This document shows, one piece after another, positions 37,464 to 46,034 of a DNA stretch of 64,000 bases. Each line of letters opens with the position of its first letter. Position 1 is the first letter of the stretch. The notes beneath the pieces are model-generated. The model had not been told where the DNA came from. It worked only from the letters and a program-made list of their open reading frames with translations, and did no database searches. Source of the DNA: Spinacia oleracea (lineage: Eukaryota > Streptophyta > Magnoliopsida > Caryophyllales > Amaranthaceae). The stretch lies in the NCBI RefSeq assembly GCF_020520425.1, contig NC_079491.1, positions 1,240,001-1,304,000 on the forward strand. Reading direction: 5' to 3'. A program made the position numbers and the translations under genes.

Positions 37464-38337
37464 TTTATTTTTTCATGTTTTGTATAAAACAAACATTATA
37501 TTCATGTATATTGTAATGTTGATTATTTATAAACATTATTGGTTTTATACAGATTTAATTAGCAGGATTACACGTACTTTTACAGTTATAAATGCCATCC
37601 CGCGGTTTCGAATCTATGACCTCTCATTTGTTAATAACACATTTTAACCACTATGTCACAACCCATTTTGTTGTTTCTTATACGTTCAAAATTATATTAA
37701 ATCAATAAAATTAAAAAGTGATCTAAAATTCTAAATCATTTCTTAATAGTTTTGCAAAAAAATTAGTCATTAATTTTACAAGTTAGTAATCCTTATATGA
37801 TAAAATTTATTAATGTATACTCAAAGCAAGATACATTGTAATCTAATAAATTAAATTAGACTCAAAACGAGTTATATATATAAAAATCTAATTGGTCCAT
37901 TTTATACTATCTGGGTCATCGCCCATGGCACTGACTAGTTAAATATCGGTTTGTATAAGGTTTGAACCTTCAACCATGACTTTAAAGAATAAAGCATTTA
38001 CCAGGACATAACATGTTTCATGTTATTAATGCAAAATAAATCTAACTAAATAAGAATGTTATTAATATAGTAACCTGGGGCATCGCCCGAGTCCAAAAAC
38101 TAATTAAAACTTTAAAAGGTAGCTGAACAACCATTATACAACAGCCCGTTCTTTAAACGAGCTCAAAAACTAATTAATCATTAAACATTACGAACACGCG
38201 GGTAAGTCAAATGGAATAGAATGTCTGAATGAGACGCTATCTATGGACACACCGAGTCTTTATCTTTCTATTTTTTTTTCATAGTTTCATTTCCTAAACC
38301 TCATTTCATCGACTACCATCCATTTCCTTACAAATCA
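37464..38337. other. Spacer with SINE-like and Helitron-end remnants
   Basis: A minus-strand tRNA-like stretch lies at 37590-37670 (GATTCGAAACC as B box and CATAGTGGTTAAAA as A box). Two Helitron-like 3' ends follow: GGGTCATCGCCCATGG...CTAGT at 37914-37944 and GGGGCATCGCCCGAG...CTAA at 38070-38104. No 5' TCTATACTA partners were found, so these are fragments. Confidence 0.5.
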
Positions 38338-38935
38338 ATGACCCATACCCACAAAACCGACATCACCGTCCGAGGTAGTTGGTGGGAGCGACAACCTTCT
38401 CACCGAAATCCTGTCGTACATCCCGTAAAACCTCTCTTATGATTCAAATCTACCAGCAAGTAATGGAACACCGTCATTTCCCATCTCAAATCTCACGCTT
38501 TCGATTTTCTCTAGTCTTGCAATGGCCTCTTCCTTTGCTCTTTTAATTTGTCAATTTTCGGTTGCAATCCGACTACTAACCAGGAAACTCCTATTGATTG
38601 ATTTTCCTGTTAATGTAACTGAGGCAGATGATTTTCAGTTTTGGGAGTTTAATTTAGGGTTTGGTCCTGCAAGATCACCGTATTATCAGGTTCTTTGTGT
38701 TTCGGCGTCTAAGATTGAGGATAATGCATACTTGATTGATTTATATTCCTCGGAAACTCAACAATGGAGGAGGGAAGTGATTGATGTTTTTAGGGTTTAC
38801 TGGCTCAGTCATACCGAAACTACAATATGCTTCAATTTTGAGAAAGAATGTGTGGAATCATTGACATTACCAAAGGCAATTGAAGGAGCTTACATAGAGA
38901 GGTTCCGATATTTTGGTGAGGTCTTGTGGGTATAG
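38338..38935 (+). pseudogene. F-box protein pseudogene (F-box plus associated-domain fragment)
   Basis: Around 38389-38425 one frame reads DNLLTEILSYIP and, after a one-base shift, VKPLL-stop-FKSTSK-stop-WNTVISHLKSHAFDFL-stop. This is a clear F-box motif broken by a frameshift and three stops (codons normally Arg, Gln and a further residue). The open frame 38522-38935 then gives 137 residues resembling the F-box-associated (FBA/kelch-type) region, with text such as EFNLGFGPARSPYYQVLCVSAS and IDLYSSETQQWR. Active proteins of this family are substrate adaptors of SCF ubiquitin ligases. This copy lacks an intact F-box and ends early (about 400 residues is normal), so it is dead or, less likely, makes a short FBA-only product. 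Confidence 0.8.
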
Positions 38936-39077
38936 GGTTAACCTCGATGTCCTTACCCATGGGTTTTATAAGCTTCATGCTTTATAAATTGATAAATGAG
39001 GTTTGTTGATTTACTGATCAAAAACTCAATACCATTAATCCAAACCTGAAAAGCTTGGTATTAACTGAACCAAATTG

Positions 39078-40308
39078 CGCAATAACACATAAAATTCCCT
39101 AAGCCACACATTTTCTGTATCCATTGTAGCCAATAATGCAACAATTCACCTCTGTTGTCTCAATGAATACTATATTTCAAATCTGAGATATATATTGGAT
39201 TATAATTTTGACAAAATATTAAGATTATTAAAAGTACGTATACCGGATTGGTAATTAGTCTTATTACAAAAAGAACTTAGCCAATTAAAGGAATTTGCCA
39301 GTTGAGTATCCGACTATCTAAATTTCAATTAACACAAATACCACATTCTTTACTACTTTACAATCAAGCTATATGGTGTTGTTTTACATGTGGTCGAGTT
39401 TGAGGTTGATATACGAGGAAATGAAATATAGATAAATAAAATCTTCAATTTAGAGGATAGTTTTGATTGATAGAAAAAACAAAAATAAAAGATAATCAAA
39501 ACTTTATACATCTTTACTGATTTTGGTGAAAGCAAGTAAGACTATAGGAGAAGTACACTATTTGAACGTGGATGAATTAAAAAAGAGAAGACCAGACTTC
39601 AATATTTGTAGATGATCATTATTTTCAAATTGTTGTATGAATACTATTAAAATATTTTGTAAGATTATAACATATGGCAATGAATCAGAACTAACTAGAC
39701 ATTTAGTAATTTACCTATTTTGTTTTCCGTTGGTAAAGATGAAATATCTTACCGAATAGAAACTTCATGTAACTCAATTAACCAAACTTGTTGACCACCA
39801 GTTCCCTAGCACACACTCATGCATAGAGCCATTAATATAAATTCATTTGAATTCTATACCCTACACGTGTCAAAATATTAGCAACAGAATCGAATTTAAT
39901 TTTTAGCTATTTGGACTGAAATTGACGAACAATCAATAACAATATTAGTGTAACACACACAAGTACCACCAAGCCACCATGATAACTTCATAAACGTTAC
40001 CATATGTGTTACGTTGAGTTTTTTTTCACATCTAAAATTCTATTCTATACTTTATCCGTTCATTTTTACTCGCAACGTTTGTCACTTTCACGCATGCCAA
40101 TGCACAACTTTGATCATTAATATCTTTAATTTTCTTTAAGCAAAAATTATAAAAAGTTAATATTTTGAAAATACATATTAAGACAAACCTAACAAGATCC
40201 CACATGACTATGTTTTAACTTACGTATAAATCACCAACAATAAGCAAAGTATAATATGCGAATAGTGTAGAAATCACAAACGTTGCGAGTATTAAAAATC
40301 GGAGGAAA
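39078..40308 (+). repeat. Segmental duplication block B
   Basis: This is the diverged second copy of 33950-35372 (see that entry for landmarks), running to the Stowaway at its right end. Small insertions and deletions differ between the copies, so the event is not recent. Confidence 0.75.
40050..40308. mobile_element. Stowaway-type MITE in duplication block B
   Basis: It is the counterpart of 35115: it begins CTTTATCCGTTCATTTTTAC, ends AATCGGAGGAAA, and is TA-flanked. Since both blocks carry it at the same place, it was present before the duplication. Confidence 0.8.
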
Positions 40309-40751
40309 TATATGTTATTCAATTGCCATTTTTTTCAGGCCTTATTTTGTTCATGTAGCTAGTATTCGTGTAATTAACTATTCAGACAAGTTCAGATGAG
40401 GTCTAGTTAAATTGACTAATTTTAATTTTATTATAACTCTCTTAATTTATTTAATCAATTCGGGTCGGGCCAAATCAACTCTACCACGTCGGTAGAGCTT
40501 AGGAAGTGTGAATATATGAGAAGAGTATCTCACATATGATCAAATCAAATATAACTAAATTAACTAGACTAAAGTCAAAAGAAGACAAATAATCTACCAT
40601 TTAACATACTAATTAAAGAAGGCAAACCTTAACCCAAATGTAGGCAATAACCCATGAAATTTCCCTTAGCCACTCATTGCCTTCCACGTCACAATTAATT
40701 AATACAAAAAAATATTATTCAATTCAACGCATACTCGTTTAATCTTTGTTA

Positions 40752-40830
40752 CCTTTGACTTTTGATCCCTTCTCTTAAACCACACGTACAACACTCCTTT
40801 TTAACATTGACACAAATCCTTTATATATAA
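40752..40830 (+). promoter_or_regulatory. Promoter of DUF4228-1: W-box and TATA box
   Basis: TTGACT (W-box core, the WRKY binding word) is at 40755-40760. A conserved block with ACCACACGTAC follows, then ACTCCTTTTTAAC, and TATATATAA at 40822-40830. The block is repeated at 43745-43824 upstream of DUF4228-2. The WRKY role is inferred from the word only. Confidence 0.55.
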
Positions 40831-40849
40831 CCTCTCTTTCTCAAAATCT

Positions 40850-41373
40850 CACACTCAAAAAATAAACTACCAACTTCAAACCATTTTAGTGTAATTTAGT
40901 TTGTTTTGTAAAAACAAAAATTAAAAATTCCCTTTCTCTCTAGAAAACCACACACAAAAAGCCTTTTAATTTTAGTTTAATTTAGTTTGTTTTGTGAAAA
41001 AAAAAAACTCCTATTTCTCTCTATTAAAAAAAAACTCCTCTAACCTCTCTTTCTCAAATCTCACACTCAAAAAACAAAATATATAACTTCTTGTTGAGCA
41101 TCGTGTTTATGTGATTTTTGTTTAATTTAGTTTGTTTTGTAAAAGAAAAAAAAAAATTAAAAATCCCATTTCTGTAGAAAAACACACACAAAATTCCTTT
41201 TAATTTTAGTTTAATTTAGATTGTTTTGTAAAAAAAAATAATTAAAATTCCCCTTTCTCTCTATAAAACCACACACAAAAATCCTTTTAATTTTAGTTTA
41301 ATTTAGTTTGTTTAGTAAAAAAACAAAAATAAATCCTATTTCTCTCTAGAAAAACACACACCAAAACAAAAAG
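40850..41373 (+). repeat. Tandemly repeated 5' leader of DUF4228-1
   Basis: About five imperfect copies of an ~85-bp unit begin near 40884, 40963, 41110, 41197 and 41282. Each holds TTTAGTTTAATTTAGTTTG, an A run, a CCCATTTCTCTCT-like word and AAAACCACACACAAAA. The copies between 40963 and 41120 also repeat the post-TATA text CTCTCTTTCTCAAATCTCACACTC. With the TATA box at 40822, most of this array would be transcribed as a roughly 500-nt 5' UTR unless an inner start is used. Confidence 0.8.
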
Positions 41374-41877
41374 ATGGGAAATTTGAGTTCATGTGTAAAG
41401 ATCCAAAGTTCATCATCAAACACAAATAACATGGCAAAGTTAGTTGATTCACAAGGGCAACTAACACTAATAAACCTCCCTACAACGGTTGCCGAATTAA
41501 TGCTAGAAAATCCCGGCTTTGCCCTTACTCCGGTGGAGGAACTCCGGGAGACTAGCCGTATTCCGGCGATGAAAGCTGATGACGTGTTACTTGGTCGGAA
41601 AGTTTACTTGTTAGTGCCGGTTGACAAAGTCAACTCTAGGTTGACTGACTTGCAATTGGCTGCTATTGACTCTCTTCTTTGTTCTTGTAATGGGAAGGTA
41701 GGTGGGAAAGCGACACGTGGCGGTTCTAAGGTTTCTCCTACTACCGGGGTTAATGGTAATAGTTTGGAGGACTTGGTGAAGGATTTGAGTGGGAAGTGTA
41801 CCGGTGTAACCGGTCAAAGAAACAGGTTTTGTAAGGTTTGGGAACCTGTTCTTGAGCCAATTTTAGAAGGCTGCTAA
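41374..41877 (+). CDS. DUF4228 (PADRE-type) protein 1
   Basis: A single exon of 167 residues. It opens MGNLSSC: Gly-2 and Cys-7 are a plausible N-myristoylation and palmitoylation signal, so the protein may sit on membranes. The DUF4228 body follows: AKLVDSQGQLTLINLPTTVA, ELMLENPGFAL, then LLGRKVYLLVPVDKVNSRLT and the C-terminal WEPVLEPILEGC. The family is plant-specific, small, and often induced by pathogens and abiotic stress; its biochemistry is not known to me. It is head-to-tail with two further members (45197, 48163). The start is the only ATG compatible with the MGN motif and follows the repeated leader. Confidence 0.92.
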   Translation: MGNLSSCVKIQSSSSNTNNMAKLVDSQGQLTLINLPTTVAELMLENPGFALTPVEELRETSRIPAMKADDVLLGRKVYLLVPVDKVNSRLTDLQLAAIDSLLCSCNGKVGGKATRGGSKVSPTTGVNGNSLEDLVKDLSGKCTGVTGQRNRFCKVWEPVLEPILEGC

Positions 41878-41940
41878 ATTTAGAAAGTAGAAGTATATAT
41901 GAAATTGTAACTAGGGTGATTAAATTAGTTTACTCAATTA

Positions 41941-42268
41941 CTCCCTCCGTCCCGGAATACTTGACCTGTTTTCCTTATCGGACCGTCCCTTAATACTTGA
42001 CCTGTTTCTAAAAAATAGAAATATTCTAACAATATTATATTATTTCTTATCCACCCCTATTAACCCACCTACCCCCTACTCCATACAAAAAATAATTAAA
42101 AATTCAACCCATACTCTCCACCAACCCCACCTCTTAACCCACCTCCCACTAACTACATTAAAATAATACACCACTATCAACTACTACCTATTAAATTAAA
42201 TAAGTCAATTCAAGTTCCTTAAACTCTGTGCCGGTCAAACCGGGTCGAGTATTCCGGGACGGAGGGAG
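41941..42268. mobile_element. Stowaway-type MITE downstream of DUF4228-1
   Basis: The ends CTCCCTCCGTCCCGGAATAC and GTATTCCGGGACGGAGGGAG are perfect 20-bp inverted repeats flanked by TA. It lies only 64 bp after the stop codon, so it is probably part of the 3' UTR. Confidence 0.9.
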
Positions 42269-42658
42269 TAGATAGTCAATGTAAGAGAAAACGAGTTAAA
42301 TGGATAACATATTATGTACAAAGGAAGTTACACGAATTTTATGGTTAAAAAAAAAGAAGTTACACGATCTTTGTTATATTCTTGCTATTTTTTGACTACT
42401 TAATCATTAGTTTAACTGCTAGTTAAAATTTTAATTTAATGTCCTCTACCAAATTTATTTTGAGGTGGAATGGGTTACGATATTTTATTAAATTGAAAGA
42501 GAGTCCATATACATAGGATGTTATTTCATTAGGTATATTATTCTCCTATTAGTGTTTATATAATATCGAACACCACAAACCTAGTCAATGATAGAAGGGT
42601 TATACATCACTCCCGTCTGTCTTAACATGAGACCAACTAAGAAAAATTAAATTACTAC

Positions 42659-42916
42659 CACTACAAGAATTTGTATCTTTAACGACAACCTAATTACGAC
42701 GACGGGTCAAAAATTCCGTCGCAAAAGCCGGCCCTTTTGCGACGGGCTAAAACCCAAACAAAGACGGGAACAACCGTCGCAAAATGTCTTTTACGACGGG
42801 TTAACGACGGCCCCCTTTTATGACGGGTTCGCGACATGAAATCCCGTCATTAATCAATGATTATTTGCCTTTAGCGACGGGATTTCCCGTCGTTAATGAT
42901 ACAACTTTTTGTAGTG
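42659..42916. mobile_element. CACTA-type MITE with ACGACGGG repeats (copy 2)
   Basis: It begins CACTACAAGAATTTGTATC and ends TTTGTAGTG, with target duplication TAC at 42656-42658 and 42917-42919. Its text closely follows the 9114 copy, with small deletions. The open frame starting 42820 straddles the right end and is not a gene. Confidence 0.9.
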
Positions 42917-43426
42917 TACTAGTTGAGGCAATATCCTCCAAGACATTATTCACAAAAGAAAGTTATTTTTTTGCGGGAACTAAAGGAAAACATGAAATAA
43001 ACTTTTTTGATCATCTTATTGCTAAAAATTTGGGAGTTTTAATTAATTATTAGTTTTAATTAATGTTGATGTTCTCTATCATAAACAACATAGTACTCGT
43101 AAATCAACATTAATTATATTTCTCTGAAAGATATCAAGCAAAAGATTCTTGTCTAGTGAATAAAAGCATAAACATTAGCCATATTCAAACATTAATAACA
43201 CCGAGCAATAATATCAGTAATTTACATTCGTACTCCTAGCTTACTCGCATTAAAAATAATAATTTGTTTGACTTTGGAAATTACGAATTTGTGGATATAT
43301 ATATAAAAGAGTAAATATGCAACAAAATTAATTTGTAACACATGCATGTCTCACAACAAAATATCACACATAACACATGTTTTCCAATATTAAAGATCAA
43401 GCAAGGCTGAAGTCAAACCCTAAGAG

Positions 43427-43602
43427 CAGTGGCGGATCTTTGTGATGGCTGGGGTGGGCCTGGTCTCCCCGGCCGAAAAATTTTGTAGTGTATTTTTAGT
43501 TACGGCCCTCCTAAAATTTGTGTATAATTGTATAATTATATAGTATAATGCTTAATTTTTCTCTACCGGCCCCCTCATAAAACCGTTCAAGGTCCGCCAC
43601 TG
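43427..43602. mobile_element. hAT-like MITE with CAGTGGCGG ends, 176 bp
   Basis: It starts CAGTGGCGGATCTTTG and ends AAGGTCCGCCACTG. The 8-bp flanks CCTAAGAG (43419-43426) and CCTAAAAG (43603-43610) match at 7 of 8. This is the shortest member of its family here and lacks the tRNA-like part. Confidence 0.82.
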
Positions 43603-43744
43603 CCTAAAAGAGCATGAATCTGCCACATTATTCAAAACATTAGATAAAAAAGCAATAAAAATGACCTATGATATTTCCGTAACACGCATTTTAATTATAC
43701 GTCACGTTTTAATACAAAAAATATACGCCATTTACCATCACTCC

Positions 43745-43824
43745 TTTGACTTTAGTTTAATTTACACTTGTTGACTTTTCTCAATTCCTCTCATAAACCA
43801 CACGTACTCAACTCCTTTTTAACA
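43745..43824 (+). promoter_or_regulatory. Displaced promoter block of DUF4228-2
   Basis: The block repeats the W-box region of DUF4228-1: TTGACT at 43746-43751 and again at 43771-43776, then ACCACACGTAC and ACTCCTTTTTAAC in the same order. It now lies about 1.37 kb before the DUF4228-2 ATG, separated by inserted elements, so it may act at a distance or be inert. Confidence 0.6.
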
Positions 43825-44009
43825 ACAAAGTCAAAATTTCACTCGCTTTATATGGCTACATATGCACTTAGTCGGTTTTACGTACTCCTAAATCTCAATT
43901 TATACACTAAATAGCCAACAATAATTTCTTTATGGATTACTATTTCCGGCAATTGTCTTACCATCTATCTAAAAAGGTATTTCCTTCTTTGCCCATATGT
44001 TTGTATACA

Positions 44010-44510
44010 AACTTTTCTATAAGGCGATCTTACACAAAAGACCACTTTGGTGTCATATAAGTTAAGCAATGGAATCAATTAGTTAAGCACTTGAACTAAT
44101 TAGTTAAGCACTGAAACCAATTGGTTAAGCAAAGGAATTAATTGGTTAAGCAATTGAATCAATTAATTAAGCAATGTAACTAGGGGCGGAATTAGGGGGG
44201 CTGGCGGGGGCCATGGCCCCCCATGATACGTATTAAATATGCATAAAGCACATGTCTAGTATAGCTCAAGTGGTTATTTTCCTTAGAAATTGGAGGTGTA
44301 AGCGAGGTACAAGGTTCGAATCCTTGCTCCCTCAATTTTTTACTTAGTTTTCTTATTTTATTTTTGTTTTTCAATGTTATAAAAATTGTATGTTAAAATT
44401 TGGCCCCCCTATGTATAATTTCTGGTTCCGCCACTGAAATGAAACCAATTAGTTAAGCAACCAAAGTGGTCTTTCCGGTAAGGCGGTTTTACACAAAAGT
44501 TGCCGATGTT
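44010..44510 (+). repeat. Element with 21-bp tandem array (copy 2), split by an hAT-like insert
   Basis: Units like GTTAAGCAATGGAATCAATTA repeat with exact 21-bp spacing from 44061 to about 44180, are interrupted, and resume at about 44438. Outer text AAGGCGATCTTACACAAAAG on the left and AAGGCGGTTTTACACAAAAG on the right matches the 26383 copy. Confidence 0.8.
44181..44437. mobile_element. hAT-like element with tRNA-like interior, nested in the 21-bp array
   Basis: It begins TAGGGGCGGAATTAG and ends CTGGTTCCGCCACTG(A). The flanks AATGTAAC and AATGAAAC match at 7 of 8, though the array itself makes this match less telling. Inside, TATAGCTCAAGTGGTT at about 44259 and CAAGGTTCGAATCCTTG at about 44311 are good Pol III A and B boxes about 50 bases apart. 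Confidence 0.7.
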
Positions 44511-45081
44511 TATAACTGGTTATACAGAGAAAAGACTCCCTACTATTTAATTAACTCTTAAATTGTCGATCGATGTATAAATATGAAATATTTTTCTTCT
44601 AATTTTGTTTACAAACTTTTTATTAACTAAGGCGGGTGTACAATAAATAATGTAAAACAGCTATAAAGTTATCTCAAAATGCTTAAAAATAAAAGTATAT
44701 ATCTACCACTCATAATGTATAAAAATAACCATCTAATCTTTAAAAAAATTATCCATAAAAATTTATTTCATAATATAAAAAGTTAATCAAAATATGATTA
44801 AAAAGTTAACCCGTTATACACACAATAAATTTAGTTTTCTTGCTTTCCTATTGTTTTCCTTTACTAAATTAAACTTTAATGTGTGTATTGTTTTCATAAA
44901 TTTAATTAAGCACGTGTCATATTGTGTGTACACATCAAAGAAAGTATCCCCCTTATTCATACGGAGAATTTTTGGTAGCTTCCTTGTATATTTCGAATTT
45001 CTAGCTTTGTACACTTTCCTTATTGTTATTAGGTTTCCTATTAACATCATGTTAATTTTTTCGGATTGAATAAGATTTTAA

Positions 45082-45089
45082 TATATAAA
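45082..45089 (+). promoter_or_regulatory. Possible TATA box of DUF4228-2
   Basis: TATATAAA lies about 108-115 bases upstream of the ATG. It belongs to sequence brought next to the gene after its original promoter block was pushed away (43745). Confidence 0.4.
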
Positions 45090-45196
45090 ATATATACCGG
45101 TGTACTCCTTCCGTCTCTGTTTGTTCTTTCTATCCCACAAAAAAATTCCAACAAGCTAAGAATATTGATTTCATTACAAAAATCTTCGCAAAAACA

Positions 45197-45640
45197 ATGG
45201 GAATAATTATGAGTTCATGCTTGAAAACTCAAACTTCATCATCCAACTCAGAATTTACGGCAAAATTGATTGATTCAAAAGGGAAACTAACCCTAATAAG
45301 CTTACCAACAACAGTTTCTAAGGTATTACTTAAAAACCCGGGTTTTGCTCTTTCTTCGGTCGAAGGATGCCGGAAAACTGGCCGGATTCAAGCAATGAAG
45401 GGTGATGACGTGTTACTTGTTCGGCAAGTTTACCTACTAGTGCCGGTTAATAAAGTTAACTGTATGGTGTCTATCTTGCAACTTGCTGCTATTGATAAGA
45501 TTGTGATACGTTATGATATGTTGCGTAGGGAGACACGTGGCGGTTCCAAGGTTTCACCGGCGTCGACGGGTACCGGTTTAGCCGGTCAAAGGAGGAGAGT
45601 TTGGATACCTGTTCTTGAGCCCATCTTGGAAGCGTGCTAG
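45197..45640 (+). CDS. DUF4228 (PADRE-type) protein 2, tandem copy of protein 1
   Basis: A single exon of 147 residues that tracks DUF4228-1 throughout: AKLIDSKGKLTLISLPTTVS, KNPGFALSSVEGCRKTGRI, VYLLVPVNKVN, ETRGGSKVSP and VWIPVLEPILEAC. The start reads MGIIMSSC; the inner Met at codon 5 gives MSSC, so the MGN myristoylation motif of copy 1 is altered to MGI, still with Gly-2. About 20 residues of the copy-1 C-terminal half are missing. The stop codon TAG at 45638-45640 lies inside the 8-bp target duplication of an hAT MITE. The frame is intact, so the gene may be active, though its original promoter block is displaced. Confidence 0.88.
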   Translation: MGIIMSSCLKTQTSSSNSEFTAKLIDSKGKLTLISLPTTVSKVLLKNPGFALSSVEGCRKTGRIQAMKGDDVLLVRQVYLLVPVNKVNCMVSILQLAAIDKIVIRYDMLRRETRGGSKVSPASTGTGLAGQRRRVWIPVLEPILEAC

Positions 45641-45644
45641 GTAG

Positions 45645-45805
45645 GGGTGTCAAATCGGATCATTGTTCGGTTACGGGTCGGGTATAATCGGATAATGTAG
45701 TTGTACGGGTCAGTGTGCCTTTGCGGATTGAATGTGTGATTTTTTCCCCTCGGGTTACTTCTATTTTTGCCCGGAATCGATTGGATCGGGTCAGAGTTTG
45801 ACAGC
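45645..45805. mobile_element. hAT MITE inserted at the stop codon of DUF4228-2
   Basis: The perfect 8-bp duplication CTAGGTAG lies at 45637-45644 and 45806-45813. The ends GGGTGTCAAATC and GAGTTTGACAGC are imperfect inverted repeats. The first copy of the duplication includes the TAG stop, so the coding sequence is unharmed, but the 3' UTR now begins with the element. Confidence 0.85.
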
Positions 45806-45879
45806 CTAGGTAGTAGAAGTAATTAGGGATTTAGCTAGATAGGTAATCCATGTAATTATTGACTTAATTACCAATTGTT

Positions 45880-46034
45880 TGTTGGTTCAGTGGTGATTGG
45901 GGCTGAACTTGGTAGGGAGAACCCGTGTTCGATCCCCCGCAACAACAATTGGAAGGGGAATGGAACCTAACCACCCAGAACTCGCCCCGAATCCGGATTA
46001 GCCCTAAGGGTGAACCGGATGCTAACACCAAAAA
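45880..46034 (+). mobile_element. tRNA-derived SINE (longer copy)
   Basis: TTGGTTCAGTGGTGATTGG (A box) and CCCGTGTTCGATCCCC (B box) lie about 45 bases apart, followed by a body matching the reverse complement of 13237-13385 over more than 120 bases (GAACTCGCCCCGAATCCGG and others). The A tail is short, and I could not find a target duplication. Confidence 0.75.

Noticed and set aside
44061-44180. CRISPR-like array of 21-bp units
   Set aside because: The units are directly adjacent without spacers, in a plant genome; it is a minisatellite within a repeat.
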